Below are positions 16,952 to 25,674 of a DNA stretch of 64,000 nt, one piece after another. The DNA is taken from assembly GCA_949297185.1 (NCBI GenBank), contig CASFRM010000005.1, positions 1-64,000 on the forward strand, given 5' to 3'. Numbering within the stretch: the stretch's first letter is position 1; every line of letters starts with the position of its first letter. The notes below the pieces were generated by a model, which saw nothing but the letters and a program-made list of their open reading frames with translations, had not been told where the DNA came from and searched no databases. The stretch comes from an uncultured Pseudomonadota bacterium (lineage in GTDB: Bacteria > Pseudomonadota > Alphaproteobacteria > RF32 > CAG-239). A program made the translations under genes and the position numbers.

Positions 16952-17227
16952 ATGGAAAAAAATTTAAATTGCTGTGACGAAAAAGTAGTCGTAATGAAAA
17001 AAATCCAAGCTCTTTTGCCGGAGGGTACACGCACCATTAATAAATATCCGGTACAAAAGGAAATCAGAAGAAAAAACTCTTATGATTCTTTTACGGCCTG
17101 GACTTGCTGGGTCAAAAATGCCGGGAACCAAACCTTCTTGGCTATTTTAAGCCATAGCGAAATAAAACTCATTTCTGAACAAGAAATAAGGGACAACTTT
17201 AGTTCTCGCAGCATAAAATTGATTTAA
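16952..17227 (+). CDS. ORFan with SFxAWTCWxK motif (short paralogue)
   Basis: The 91-residue protein contains SFTAWTCWVK near residue 48, followed by short strands (TFLAILSHSEIKLISEQEIR). The same pattern, SFYAWTCWHK followed by strands and an EQ-x-FR turn, occurs in the 219-residue protein at 59083-59742. The two look homologous over about 50 residues. I recognise no named family. The ATG at 16952 is preferred over 16916 because the product then starts MEKNLNC, but neither has a Shine-Dalgarno sequence. It heads a group of three unknown plus-strand genes and could be cotranscribed with the next (11 bases). Confidence 0.6.
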   Translation: MEKNLNCCDEKVVVMKKIQALLPEGTRTINKYPVQKEIRRKNSYDSFTAWTCWVKNAGNQTFLAILSHSEIKLISEQEIRDNFSSRSIKLI

Positions 17228-17238
17228 ATCAAATTATT

Positions 17239-18027
17239 ATGGCAAAAAAAGAAAAATTGAAACTCACGAAAGACCAGTACTTGCAGCTGCAAGGACTGGA
17301 TCTGCAACAGAAATTAGACCTGTTGCATGACTGGAAGAAAAGTAATGAAGTAACCGCTCAACAGTTCAACCACTTTTCGAATCTCTGGATTAGCCGAGAG
17401 ACGAAAAAAATTATGGACATAAAAAATCCTTTGCGAAAAAGCAAGGATGAGGACCGTCCCAGCTCAAGTATGAGAACCGTGATTGAAGGCGATATAGAGC
17501 TTTTTTACAACCGCCTTCAGGGAAAACTCAACTACTATCTGGCCAACCGGACAGCGATAGGGTTGAGTGAACGCGAGCTGGAATTATTCAAAACCTACAC
17601 CAGCAAATACAGGCTCTATAAGAGTTTAATAAACAATTTGCTGGTGATTGGACTAAGGTTCCCCGATAAAAACCTCAACAAATATTGTGAGGAATTTATC
17701 AGAGAAAATAAAATGTACAAAGACTATACCGATGTACATTTCTGGTCCTCGCTCTGGGCCGACAGCAATCTGGTTCCCATGGATGCCATACGCTTGATGC
17801 TCACAAAGTCAAACGACGGATACCAAATAAATCCTGTGTTTGATAAAGGACTAATCGGATTGTTGGTTCCTATGTTTGAAGTCCAAAGGGACAAAGAAGT
17901 TCAGCGGCTCAAATGGGCTCAAGCATTGGAAAATGATACCGAGAGAGAAAAAGAGCTCGCCCGCAAGACAAAAAGGCTCAATGCCTTCAACATCTTGCTC
18001 CAAGCGGCACAAGAGTATCTGAAATAA
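17239..18027 (+). CDS. Hypothetical helical protein
   Basis: This soluble protein of 262 residues is unknown to me. It begins with a Lys-rich segment, then LTKDQYLQLQGLDLQQKLDLL. A central region follows with aromatic motifs (VHFWSSLWADSNLVPMDA near residue 170), then a charged C-terminal coiled coil. No catalytic motif, signal peptide or membrane span is evident. Its start has an A/T-only leader (CAAATTATT-ATG) without Shine-Dalgarno. It is followed by a strong terminator, so it ends a small transcript begun by the preceding gene. Confidence 0.7.
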   Translation: MAKKEKLKLTKDQYLQLQGLDLQQKLDLLHDWKKSNEVTAQQFNHFSNLWISRETKKIMDIKNPLRKSKDEDRPSSSMRTVIEGDIELFYNRLQGKLNYYLANRTAIGLSERELELFKTYTSKYRLYKSLINNLLVIGLRFPDKNLNKYCEEFIRENKMYKDYTDVHFWSSLWADSNLVPMDAIRLMLTKSNDGYQINPVFDKGLIGLLVPMFEVQRDKEVQRLKWAQALENDTEREKELARKTKRLNAFNILLQAAQEYLK

Positions 18028-18034
18028 CATAGCA

Positions 18035-18072
18035 AAAAAACCGAAAGCTTTTCATTGAGCTTTCGGTTTTTT
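18035..18072 (+). terminator. Terminator after the 262-residue ORFan
   Basis: AAAAAACCGAAAGC (18035-18048) pairs perfectly with GCTTTCGGTTTTTT (18059-18072) around a 10-base loop. Confidence 0.85.
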
Positions 18073-18147
18073 GTCTAAAAACAGCTTGCCAACAATCGTT
18101 TTTTGGTGTATTATTGATAATTGGTTGAATATTAAAAAAAGATTATT

Positions 18148-19074
18148 ATGGAAAAGAAAAAATTATTAAAATCGGCCCGCCCGATTACCAGAAAATGGCT
18201 TTTTGCCAAGTTGCAAAACCAAAAAGTTGATGCAGAGATTCAAAAATCATTTTTCTATCTTAACACTGTAGAAGGAAATATTATCACTAAATGGCACCAA
18301 AATGTTCTTCACCGTATGGTTGCCGTAAAGTTGCACGCTTACGAGCCTGAACTTTTTGAATATATTTCCAAACCGGAAGTAACGGTGGCTCAAGCTCTGG
18401 CCAAGGCACGCAAAAGCTACGCCAAAGCCATTAGCAAACAGCATCAAAAGCAGATAGCCAAAATTATTGCTATCCTGCAACAACTGTTTGACAGTGAGAA
18501 AGAACTATATGACAAAGCCGGAGAACAACTGTCTCTCGGCAATGTCGAAAATGTTCTGGAAAACATTGCCGCAAAGATAGAAGCTAAAGATGAGGTTAGT
18601 GCCGAATACTTGCTATATACCAAGCAAAGCATCAAGCACTATAACCGCTTACTAAAGCTCAAAATCAATCCGAGCATTCATGAACTGTATCAGGCTCTTG
18701 ACCCTCGTTTTGCCGGTGATCCCGACATCTACACCAAACAGATAAGTGTCGTCTTATCAACTTATCGCGAAGGCGAAGATGTTGACAAAGCTGTGAAAGA
18801 CATTTGTTTCGATTTCATCAAAGACAGTATTAAATATTGTGGATACATACATGTTAATTTAATGGAGTATATATTCAAAAATGATGAAATCAGCGAACGC
18901 GCCTATCAGCTTTTCTGCGATGCGGAAAAACAGATTAGATCCAAAAGCATGTCGGTTTTGCCGGCGGCATTTGCTGATCGTATAGCCAAGAAAAAAGGGC
19001 TGTATGAGAAAACACCCGAAGATTTGACGGCTGCCGAAATTCGCATTCTTAAAATCAAAGAAATGTTCTCTTAA
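18148..19074 (+). CDS. Hypothetical helical protein
   Basis: The 308-residue protein is unknown to me. It is basic at the N-terminus (MEKKKLLKSARPITRKWLF) and almost entirely helical, with repeated Lys/Ala/Glu heptads at about 85-160. There is no signal peptide or membrane span. The leader AAAAAAAGATTATT-ATG lacks a Shine-Dalgarno. It has its own terminator and is separated from the preceding gene by another, so it forms a single-gene unit. Size and style resemble the preceding ORFan, though I see no clear sequence similarity. Confidence 0.7.
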   Translation: MEKKKLLKSARPITRKWLFAKLQNQKVDAEIQKSFFYLNTVEGNIITKWHQNVLHRMVAVKLHAYEPELFEYISKPEVTVAQALAKARKSYAKAISKQHQKQIAKIIAILQQLFDSEKELYDKAGEQLSLGNVENVLENIAAKIEAKDEVSAEYLLYTKQSIKHYNRLLKLKINPSIHELYQALDPRFAGDPDIYTKQISVVLSTYREGEDVDKAVKDICFDFIKDSIKYCGYIHVNLMEYIFKNDEISERAYQLFCDAEKQIRSKSMSVLPAAFADRIAKKKGLYEKTPEDLTAAEIRILKIKEMFS

Positions 19075-19120
19075 AAAAACACCCAAGCAGGATTTTTCAA
19101 ACTCTGCTTGGGTGTTTTTT
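19073..19120 (+). terminator. Bidirectional terminator between the ORFan and fmt
   Basis: A long perfect stem, AAAAAACACCCAAGCAG with CTGCTTGGGTGTTTTTT (3' arm 19104-19120), has a 13-base loop. It can stop the plus-strand ORFan and the convergent fmt operon. Confidence 0.85.
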
Positions 19121-19130
19121 CATCTTCTGC

Positions 19131-20030
19131 TTAATTAAAAGAATATCCTCTTAGCAATTCTTCTGCCGTCATGGCTTTTTTACCTTGCCTTTGTATCTGC
19201 AAAACTTGCAAACACCCATTCTCACATCCGATAAACAGCTTATCTTTTTCTGCTCTGATTTCCCCGGCTTTCAAACCATAAACATTCTCTATCGCATTAC
19301 ATTTTAACAACTTAAATCTTTCGCCGTTATGCTCAAAAAATGTTGCCGGATACGGATTAAATGCTCTGATTTTGCGTTCCAACACCTCGGCAGATTGCAA
19401 AAAGTCCAAACGACTCTCTTCCTTATCAATTTTTGCGGCATAAGTTACCAAGCTCTCATCTTGTTCTTCCGGCACTATCTTATCTAAATCAGCCAAAACC
19501 TCAATGATAAGTTTTGCCCCCAACTCAGCCATTTTATCGTGCAAAATTCCAACCGTCATATCCTTATCAATAATAATTTCGCCCTTTTTATACATTGCAC
19601 CGGCATCCAATGCTTCTACCACCTGCATAATGGTAATACCGGTTTTGTCATCTCCTGCTTCAATAGCTCTTTGCATCGGAGCAGCTCCACGCCATCTCGG
19701 CAACAAAGAACCATGCACATTCAAAGATTTTTTGGGGCATGCCTCAATAATTTCTTTAGGCAATATAAGCCCATACGCTGCCACGATTGATATATCGGCA
19801 TTAAGCGCGGCAAACTTGGCTTGTTCTTCGGCATTTCGCAAAGTTTTGGGAGTCCTAACCTCAATTCCGTGATTTTCCGCCCAAATATGCACCGGAGATT
19901 TTTGCAACTCTTTACCACGACCGGCTTCTTTCGGAGCTCTGGTGTAAACGCAAACCACTTCATGATTTTTATACAAAGCTTCCAAAGTCGGCACCGCAAA
20001 TTCCGGTGTTCCCAAAAACACTACTTTCAT
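19131..20030 (-). CDS. fmt: Methionyl-tRNA formyltransferase
   Basis: The 299-residue enzyme shows FLGTPEFAVPTLEAL at the N-terminus, the catalytic region LNVHGSLLPRWRGAAPMQRA (Asn/His/Asp site, residues about 107-127) and a C-terminal OB-like domain. It formylates initiator Met-tRNA using 10-formyl-THF. GAGGGT precedes the ATG. It is last in the lepB-rnc-era-fmt run, 23 bases after era; the usual partner def is absent here. Confidence 0.95.
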   Translation of the reverse strand: MKVVFLGTPEFAVPTLEALYKNHEVVCVYTRAPKEAGRGKELQKSPVHIWAENHGIEVRTPKTLRNAEEQAKFAALNADISIVAAYGLILPKEIIEACPKKSLNVHGSLLPRWRGAAPMQRAIEAGDDKTGITIMQVVEALDAGAMYKKGEIIIDKDMTVGILHDKMAELGAKLIIEVLADLDKIVPEEQDESLVTYAAKIDKEESRLDFLQSAEVLERKIRAFNPYPATFFEHNGERFKLLKCNAIENVYGLKAGEIRAEKDKLFIGCENGCLQVLQIQRQGKKAMTAEELLRGYSFN

Positions 20031-20053
20031 AATTACCCTCTTTTATTTATAAA

Positions 20054-20956
20054 TTATGCTCTGAAATCCAAGCCCCAAACATTATAACGACCGGCATCTT
20101 CCTGCCAGTTTTCTCTAACCTTTACAAACAAGAACAAATGCACTTTATCTTCAAACAAATCTTCAATTTCGCGTCGAGCCGCCTGACCTATTTTTTTAAT
20201 CATGGCTCCGCCCTTACCCAAAACAATAATCTTTTGGCTGTCACGCTCAACATAAATGGTCATTTCTGCTCTGATTGAACCGTCATCTCTTCTTTCCCAA
20301 AGCTCGGGTTCAACGGTTGTTGCATATGGAATTTCATGTTGCAAATACAAAAACATTTTTTCTCTGACAATTTCTGCCGCCAGTAGTTTAAGCGGCATAT
20401 CAGACATCTGTTCTTCGGGATAATACCAAGGACTTTCCGGCAAATTATCAGCCAAATACTTATAAAATTCTTCAATATTTTTTCCGTTTGTAGCCGAAAC
20501 AAAAAAAGTCTCTTCAAACTTATAAAAATCATTAAGCTCTTTGCTCAAAGACAACAAATCTTTTTCTTTAACCAAGTCGACCTTGTTGATGAGCAAGACA
20601 GCTTTAGTATTTTTCTTTTTCAAACCATTGATAATAGCTTTGGTTTCTTCATCAAAACCTTTTTTTGCATCTACCACCAACACCACGATATCGGCATCTT
20701 TTGAGCCATCCCAAGCCGAAGCCACCATAGCCCTGTCGAGCCTTCTTTTAGGTTTAAAAATCCCCGGTGTATCCAAAAAAATTATTTGGGTATTTTCAAA
20801 TATTCCAATACCTTTAACGGTAGTTCTGGTTGTTTGGACTTTTGGCGAAACGATAGATACTTTAGAACCGACAAAATTGTTGGTAATGGTAGACTTTCCG
20901 GCATTTGGTGCTCCGATAAGAGCCACAAACCCGCATCTGGTTGCATTTTCACTCAT
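20054..20956 (-). CDS. era: GTPase Era
   Basis: The 300-residue protein has a G1 motif GAPNAGKST, G3 DTPGIF, G4 NKVD and a C-terminal KH domain (IVLGKGGAMIKKIG). Era binds 16S rRNA and the 30S subunit during maturation. Its ATG overlaps the rnc stop as TAATG, so translation is coupled to RNase III, a conserved arrangement. Confidence 0.96.
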   Translation of the reverse strand: MSENATRCGFVALIGAPNAGKSTITNNFVGSKVSIVSPKVQTTRTTVKGIGIFENTQIIFLDTPGIFKPKRRLDRAMVASAWDGSKDADIVVLVVDAKKGFDEETKAIINGLKKKNTKAVLLINKVDLVKEKDLLSLSKELNDFYKFEETFFVSATNGKNIEEFYKYLADNLPESPWYYPEEQMSDMPLKLLAAEIVREKMFLYLQHEIPYATTVEPELWERRDDGSIRAEMTIYVERDSQKIIVLGKGGAMIKKIGQAARREIEDLFEDKVHLFLFVKVRENWQEDAGRYNVWGLDFRA

Positions 20957-21603
20957 TACTTTAACATCTCCAACATAGCCGCAGCCGCCGCAAACTCGGC
21001 AGCCTTTTTGCTGGTTCCGCTGCCGGAAGCTTTCTTACCGTTTTCCAATATCACTTCCATTTCAAACATTGGCTTATGTTCGCTACCCGAACGTGACAAC
21101 AACTCATACCTCGGAGTACCCAATTTCAAGTGATGTGACAGCTCCTGCAACTCGGTTTTACTATCCTTTGGCGGCGCAACATTTCTATCAATCAACTCTC
21201 TCCAGTGATTGTTCACAAATTCGATTGCGGCATCAATTCCGGCATCTATATAAATAGCCCCGATAATGGCTTCCGTAACATCACACAGCACATTTTCATT
21301 TTTGCGCAAATCATCTGATGCCACATTCATATATCTGTCGAGTTCCAATTTTCGTGCCACATCCGCCACGGTTTCTTTACATACCAAACCGACAAACCTT
21401 TGCGACAAATTACCTTCCGGTTCTTTAGGAAACAGATTGTAAAGCAAAAAAGCAACCGCTACACCTAAGACTCTGTCGCCCAAAAATTCCAATCTTTCGT
21501 AGTTATTAGCCACATCGGCATCAATACTGCCGTGTGTAATGGCTTTTTTGAGCAGTTTTTCGTCTTTGAAATTATATTTAAGTACCTGTTGCAAAGTTTG
21601 CAT
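20956..21603 (-). CDS. rnc: Ribonuclease III
   Basis: The 215-residue protein has the catalytic signature NYERLEFLGDRVLG near residue 37, a second acidic motif (DVTEAIIGAIYIDAG) and a C-terminal double-stranded RNA-binding domain (SGTSKKAAEFAAAAAML). It processes rRNA and structured mRNAs. The ATG at 21603 is chosen over a TTG one codon earlier, because AGGTGA lies at the right distance. The Shine-Dalgarno overlaps the lepB stop codon. Confidence 0.95.
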   Translation of the reverse strand: MQTLQQVLKYNFKDEKLLKKAITHGSIDADVANNYERLEFLGDRVLGVAVAFLLYNLFPKEPEGNLSQRFVGLVCKETVADVARKLELDRYMNVASDDLRKNENVLCDVTEAIIGAIYIDAGIDAAIEFVNNHWRELIDRNVAPPKDSKTELQELSHHLKLGTPRYELLSRSGSEHKPMFEMEVILENGKKASGSGTSKKAAEFAAAAAMLEMLK

Positions 21604-21611
21604 CAAATCAC

Positions 21612-22340
21612 CTATTCAATACCGTTAAACAAGCGAGACCATCTTATTTTTTTAGGCCAAGTCCAAGGCATATACCAAGCTTTTTGATCATTATGAGAAA
21701 AGAATAAGAAACGAGCCTTACCTACCAAATTTTCTTCCGGCACAAAACCTACATTTACTCTACTGTCATCAGAACGATCGCGATTGTCACCCATCATAAA
21801 GAACATTCCATCGGGAACGGTAACTTCTTCAAAATTATCATTATCTTCCTGATCTGATACCTCCAAAATGAAGTGTTCTTTACCCTCGGGCAATACCTCA
21901 ACATATTTACGATATCTTTCTGCACTTCCGAAACGGCTACGGATTACAAATTCTTCTTCATTTTTGCGTTCCAACATCTTGCCGTTAATAAACAAACGAC
22001 CGTCTTCCAATTTTATTTTATCACCCGGCAAGCCGATAACTCTTTTAATATAGTCCGTAGAATTATCTCTGGGATTTTTAAACACTACCACATCGCCTCT
22101 TTGCGGTTCATCATACCAAATTCTTCCCTCAAACAAAGGCAAACTGAACGGAAAAGAATGTTTTGAATAACCATATGTATATTTCGAAACAAACAAATAA
22201 TCGCCCACGTAAAGCGTCGGATACATCGAACCGGAAGGTATCTTAAACGGTTCAAACCATAAACTTCTGATAACTAAGGCTATTAATACGGCATAGATAA
22301 TGGTTTTTATGGTATCAACAAAACTCTCTTCTTTTTCCAT
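21612..22340 (-). CDS. lepB: Signal peptidase I
   Basis: The protein of about 242 residues has one N-terminal membrane helix, the catalytic serine in PSGSMYPTL, the lysine in DYIKRVIGLPGD, and box E (GDNRDRSDDSR). It cleaves signal peptides of exported proteins on the periplasmic side. The ATG at 22340, with GGGG 8 bases before, is preferred over an upstream GTG. It opens a lepB-rnc-era-fmt operon. Confidence 0.95.
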   Translation of the reverse strand: MEKEESFVDTIKTIIYAVLIALVIRSLWFEPFKIPSGSMYPTLYVGDYLFVSKYTYGYSKHSFPFSLPLFEGRIWYDEPQRGDVVVFKNPRDNSTDYIKRVIGLPGDKIKLEDGRLFINGKMLERKNEEEFVIRSRFGSAERYRKYVEVLPEGKEHFILEVSDQEDNDNFEEVTVPDGMFFMMGDNRDRSDDSRVNVGFVPEENLVGKARFLFFSHNDQKAWYMPWTWPKKIRWSRLFNGIE

Positions 22341-22402
22341 TTTAACCCCAAACAACACTATAATTTTGCAAAATCTAAGCCATCATACAGCATATTTTGA
22401 AA

Positions 22403-22801
22403 TTAACAACTACATTTTTCAATAATAACAACTGCTTGAGCATAACCATCATCATCACTGATAGAAACCAAAACATTTATATCATCTTTTTTTGTCTGAT
22501 TATGCAAAATTTCAAAAGCCTTACCGTAAAACTCCAACATCGGTCTACCGTTTTCATCGTGGATTAATTCCACATCTCTAAACCTTATACCTTTAGCAAA
22601 GCCAACACCCAAAGCCTTAACTGCAGCCTCTTTAACCGCCCATATTTTGGCAACTTGTTTTGCCTTATTTTTATTTTGCCCGTTGATATATTTTTTTTCT
22701 TCATCGGTACAAATTTTTTCCACAAAATCATCACCGCATTTTTCCAGTAAAGCGGCAATTCTTTTGACAGCCACAACATCACAACCAAGCCCTGTTATCA
22801 T
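22403..22801 (-). CDS. acpS: Holo-[acyl-carrier-protein] synthase
   Basis: The 132-residue protein matches AcpS: GLGCDVVAVKRI at the N-terminus carries the Mg-binding Asp, and IWAVKEAAVKALG carries the Glu and Lys of the active site. It transfers 4'-phosphopantetheine from CoA to acyl carrier protein. AAGGAAAATGAT precedes the ATG. It follows the rsh stop by 10 bases and precedes lepB by 62 bases. Confidence 0.95.
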   Translation of the reverse strand: MITGLGCDVVAVKRIAALLEKCGDDFVEKICTDEEKKYINGQNKNKAKQVAKIWAVKEAAVKALGVGFAKGIRFRDVELIHDENGRPMLEFYGKAFEILHNQTKKDDINVLVSISDDDGYAQAVVIIEKCSC

Positions 22802-22811
22802 ATCATTTTCC

Positions 22812-24956
22812 TTATTGATTGGCTCTTGCTACATAAGATACCGATTTTGAAGCCCTTAATGTTGTTATAATATCGGTCAGATGCTTCAAATCCCTAACCT
22901 CAATATCGACAATAAGTTCAAAATAAGTCATTGTTCTGTTGGTTATGTTTAGATTTGCAATATTACCTTCACAACGAGCAATCATATTTGACAAATCGCC
23001 CAGAGTTCCGGGTTCATTAAGCAAAATAACCTTCAATCTACCGATATGCGATCCTTCTGTTGCACCGTCACCCCAAGAAATATCAAGCCATCTTTCCGGC
23101 TCAGAGGCATATCTTTCCAGTGCCTTACAATCAATTGAGTGCACTGCCACACCTTTTCCGGTTGTAACAATACCGACAATTCTGTCCCCGGGCAACGGAT
23201 GGCAACATCCGGCAAAATGCACCGCCATCCCCGGAATAAGTCCTTTAATTTGCACCGGATCGGACTTTGTTTTTTTATCAGATTTTCCAAAACCTCTAAC
23301 CTTAAAGGACTTCACGACTTTTCCGAGTTTTGATTGTTTATAGCTTGGATATACGGCCTTCATCACATCCCAAGCGCTAACCAATCCCTCACCGACTTTT
23401 GCATAAATATCTTCAACCGATTCGGCTTCAAAATTCGGCAATACACCGACCAATCCTTTTTCGCTGAATTCTAAGTTTTCTCCCTTAAAAGTGCGTTCCA
23501 ACATCTGCTCGCCCAAAGCGACAAATTGCTCGCGTTTATTGGCTCTGACATAACGTCTGATAGCGGCTTTTGCCTTACCGGTAACTACAAATCTGTCCCA
23601 CTCCGGCGACGGATGTTGTGCTTTGGAGGTCAAAATTTCGACCTGATCACCATTTTGCAATACCGTACGCAAAGGCTTTATTTCACCGTTAATTTTAGCC
23701 CCCACACAAGTGTTGCCAACCTTTGAGTGTACGGCATAGGCAAAATCGACCGGAGTTGAATTAATCGGCAAACCTATCAAATCGCCCTTAGGAGTAAAAC
23801 AAAATACCTGATCGTTATACATCTCAAGCTTTGTATTTTCCAAAAACTCTTCAGGATTTGAGGCCTCTTCCAAAATCTCCAACAGCTCTTGTATCCAGCG
23901 GAAATTTTTACCGACCACTTTCTCGCCTTGTTTATATGCCCAGTGAGCTGCCACACCTTTTTCATTAACCTCGTGCATTTCCTGAGTTCTGATTTGAATC
24001 TCAATACGAGTATTTTCAGGCCCGATAACACCGGTATGAATTGATTTATAACCATTGGGTTTCGGGGTTGAAATATAATCTTTAAATCTTCTCGGAACCA
24101 TGTGATACTTGCTGTGAACAATACCCAAAGCCTGATAACAAGCCGCCACATCATCAACAATAATTCTAAAAGCCATAATGTCGGAAAGTTGCTCAAATGA
24201 GGCATTTTTCTTCTGCATTTTACGCCAAATCGAATAAGGCGATTTTTCTCTTCCCGAAATTGTAGCCTTAACTCCGCCTTCCTCCATATCTTTTTCAAGT
24301 TGTTTGATAATGGCCGGAACCAAATTGCTGCCTTGTTCACGCAAAAAATTCAATCTCGCGGTAATAGATTCGTATGCTTCTTTATGCAGTTCCTTAAACG
24401 CTATTTCCTCTAATTCGGTCTTAATTTCCTGCATACCGATTCTCTCGGCCAAAGGAGCATAAATATCGAGAGTTTCTCTGGCAATTCGCATTCTTTTTTC
24501 GGGAGCACAAAAATGCAAAGTACGCATATTATGCAATCTGTCGGCCAATTTAATCAGCAACACCCTGATATCTTCGGACATTGCAAGCAAGAGCTTTCTA
24601 AAATTTTCTGCCTGTTTGGTATCTTTTGACTTAAGCTCAATCATTGCCAACTTTGTTAACCCGTCAACAATCTGAGCCACTTGCGGCCCAAACAATTCTC
24701 TGATTTCTTCAACCGTTGCATCGGTATCTTCCACGGTATCGTGCAACAAACCGGCAATAATTGATGTTGAATCAAGTTTAAATTTTGTAAGAATACCGGC
24801 AACTTCCACCGGATGAGAATAATACGGGTCTCCCGAAGTTCTTAGCTGTGCGCCATGCTTTTTCATGGCATAGACATATGCTCTATTCAACGCATCTTCA
24901 TCTGCATCGGGATCATAAGATTTGACTAAATCAACAAGTTCGTACTGTCTTAACAT
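22812..24956 (-). CDS. Bifunctional (p)ppGpp synthetase/hydrolase (Rel/SpoT)
   Basis: The 714-residue protein has an HD hydrolase domain (SHPVEVAGIL, then AGLLHDTVEDT; residues about 45-90), the synthetase domain (RFKDYISTPKPNGYKSIHT, near 285), TGS, a helical/zinc-finger-like region with CCHPLPGD, and a C-terminal ACT domain. Both active sites look intact, so it should make and degrade (p)ppGpp. Alphaproteobacteria usually have one such enzyme, called Rsh or SpoT. It lies between rpoZ and acpS, as in many relatives. Confidence 0.94.
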   Translation of the reverse strand: MLRQYELVDLVKSYDPDADEDALNRAYVYAMKKHGAQLRTSGDPYYSHPVEVAGILTKFKLDSTSIIAGLLHDTVEDTDATVEEIRELFGPQVAQIVDGLTKLAMIELKSKDTKQAENFRKLLLAMSEDIRVLLIKLADRLHNMRTLHFCAPEKRMRIARETLDIYAPLAERIGMQEIKTELEEIAFKELHKEAYESITARLNFLREQGSNLVPAIIKQLEKDMEEGGVKATISGREKSPYSIWRKMQKKNASFEQLSDIMAFRIIVDDVAACYQALGIVHSKYHMVPRRFKDYISTPKPNGYKSIHTGVIGPENTRIEIQIRTQEMHEVNEKGVAAHWAYKQGEKVVGKNFRWIQELLEILEEASNPEEFLENTKLEMYNDQVFCFTPKGDLIGLPINSTPVDFAYAVHSKVGNTCVGAKINGEIKPLRTVLQNGDQVEILTSKAQHPSPEWDRFVVTGKAKAAIRRYVRANKREQFVALGEQMLERTFKGENLEFSEKGLVGVLPNFEAESVEDIYAKVGEGLVSAWDVMKAVYPSYKQSKLGKVVKSFKVRGFGKSDKKTKSDPVQIKGLIPGMAVHFAGCCHPLPGDRIVGIVTTGKGVAVHSIDCKALERYASEPERWLDISWGDGATEGSHIGRLKVILLNEPGTLGDLSNMIARCEGNIANLNITNRTMTYFELIVDIEVRDLKHLTDIITTLRASKSVSYVARANQ

Positions 24957-24974
24957 TTTTCTGCTTCACCAAAT

Positions 24975-25044
24975 AAAAAATCAGCTATTTTTTTAAACTT
25001 ATATCAAAGATTACTTAAATTAAGTTTAAATAGCTGATTTTTTT
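24975..25044 (-). terminator. Terminator between rpoZ and rsh
   Basis: AATCAGCTATTT near 24979 pairs with AAATAGCTGATT near 25029. The stem can extend into the flanking AAACTT/AAGTTT, and A/T runs occur on both sides. It separates rpoZ from rsh transcription. Confidence 0.65.
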
Positions 25045-25073
25045 CTTGCAAGATTTTTTTTAAGAATCAGAGC

Positions 25074-25556
25074 TTATTCATCAAAGTCATCGACATCATC
25101 AAATCCGTCATCGACCGAAATATCATCCAAGCCTTCATCATCTAAATCATCAGACATTTCATCGCCTTCTGCATCGGCATCCATATCCAAGCTGTCATCC
25201 TCGCCGTGTATCTGCATGGAATCTTTCAATTCATCTTGTGACAAAAGTCCGGAGAATTGTTCATCCAAATCAGCCAATTCTCTTTCGGCTGCCATAATTT
25301 CCAACTCTTCCTCTTCAGGCTCTTCAACCTCAACAAATTTCTGCAATCCCATAACCAAAGAACGTTGTAATTCTTCAATACTAACGGTTTCGGCGGCAAT
25401 TTCACGTAAAGCCACTACCGAATTTTTATCATTATCACGATCGACGGTTAACGGAGCACCTGCGGCAATATCTTTAGCTCTCTGAGCAGCCACCATCAAC
25501 AATTCATAACGATTAGGAATTTTATCAATACAATCTTCCACCGTAACACGAGCCAT
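25074..25556 (-). CDS. rpoZ: RNA polymerase omega subunit with long acidic tail
   Basis: The first 75 residues are a standard omega: [20 protein letters not shown], then [12 protein letters not shown] and the VVALREIA helix. Omega assists beta-prime folding and forms part of the ppGpp site. The protein is about 160 residues, nearly twice the usual length. The extra part is an acidic tail ending in repeated Asp/Glu-rich units. The ATG at 25556 is preferred over a TTG three codons earlier, because GAGGA is 9 bases away. It sits beside rsh, the common order. Confidence 0.92.
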   Translation of the reverse strand: MARVTVEDCIDKIPNRYELLMVAAQRAKDIAAGAPLTVDRDNDKNSVVALREIAAETVSIEELQRSLVMGLQKFVEVEEPEEEELEIMAAERELADLDEQFSGLLSQDELKDSMQIHGEDDSLDMDADAEGDEMSDDLDDEGLDDISVDDGFDDVDDFDE

Positions 25557-25674
25557 TTTATCCAATCCTCATAAAAACAATTAACAAAAAAACGCGATTC
25601 GCCAATGGTATAAACACTTCATTTGCAAAAAGCAACAAAAAAATTATTTTTTCATTAAAAAACAGATGGTTATT

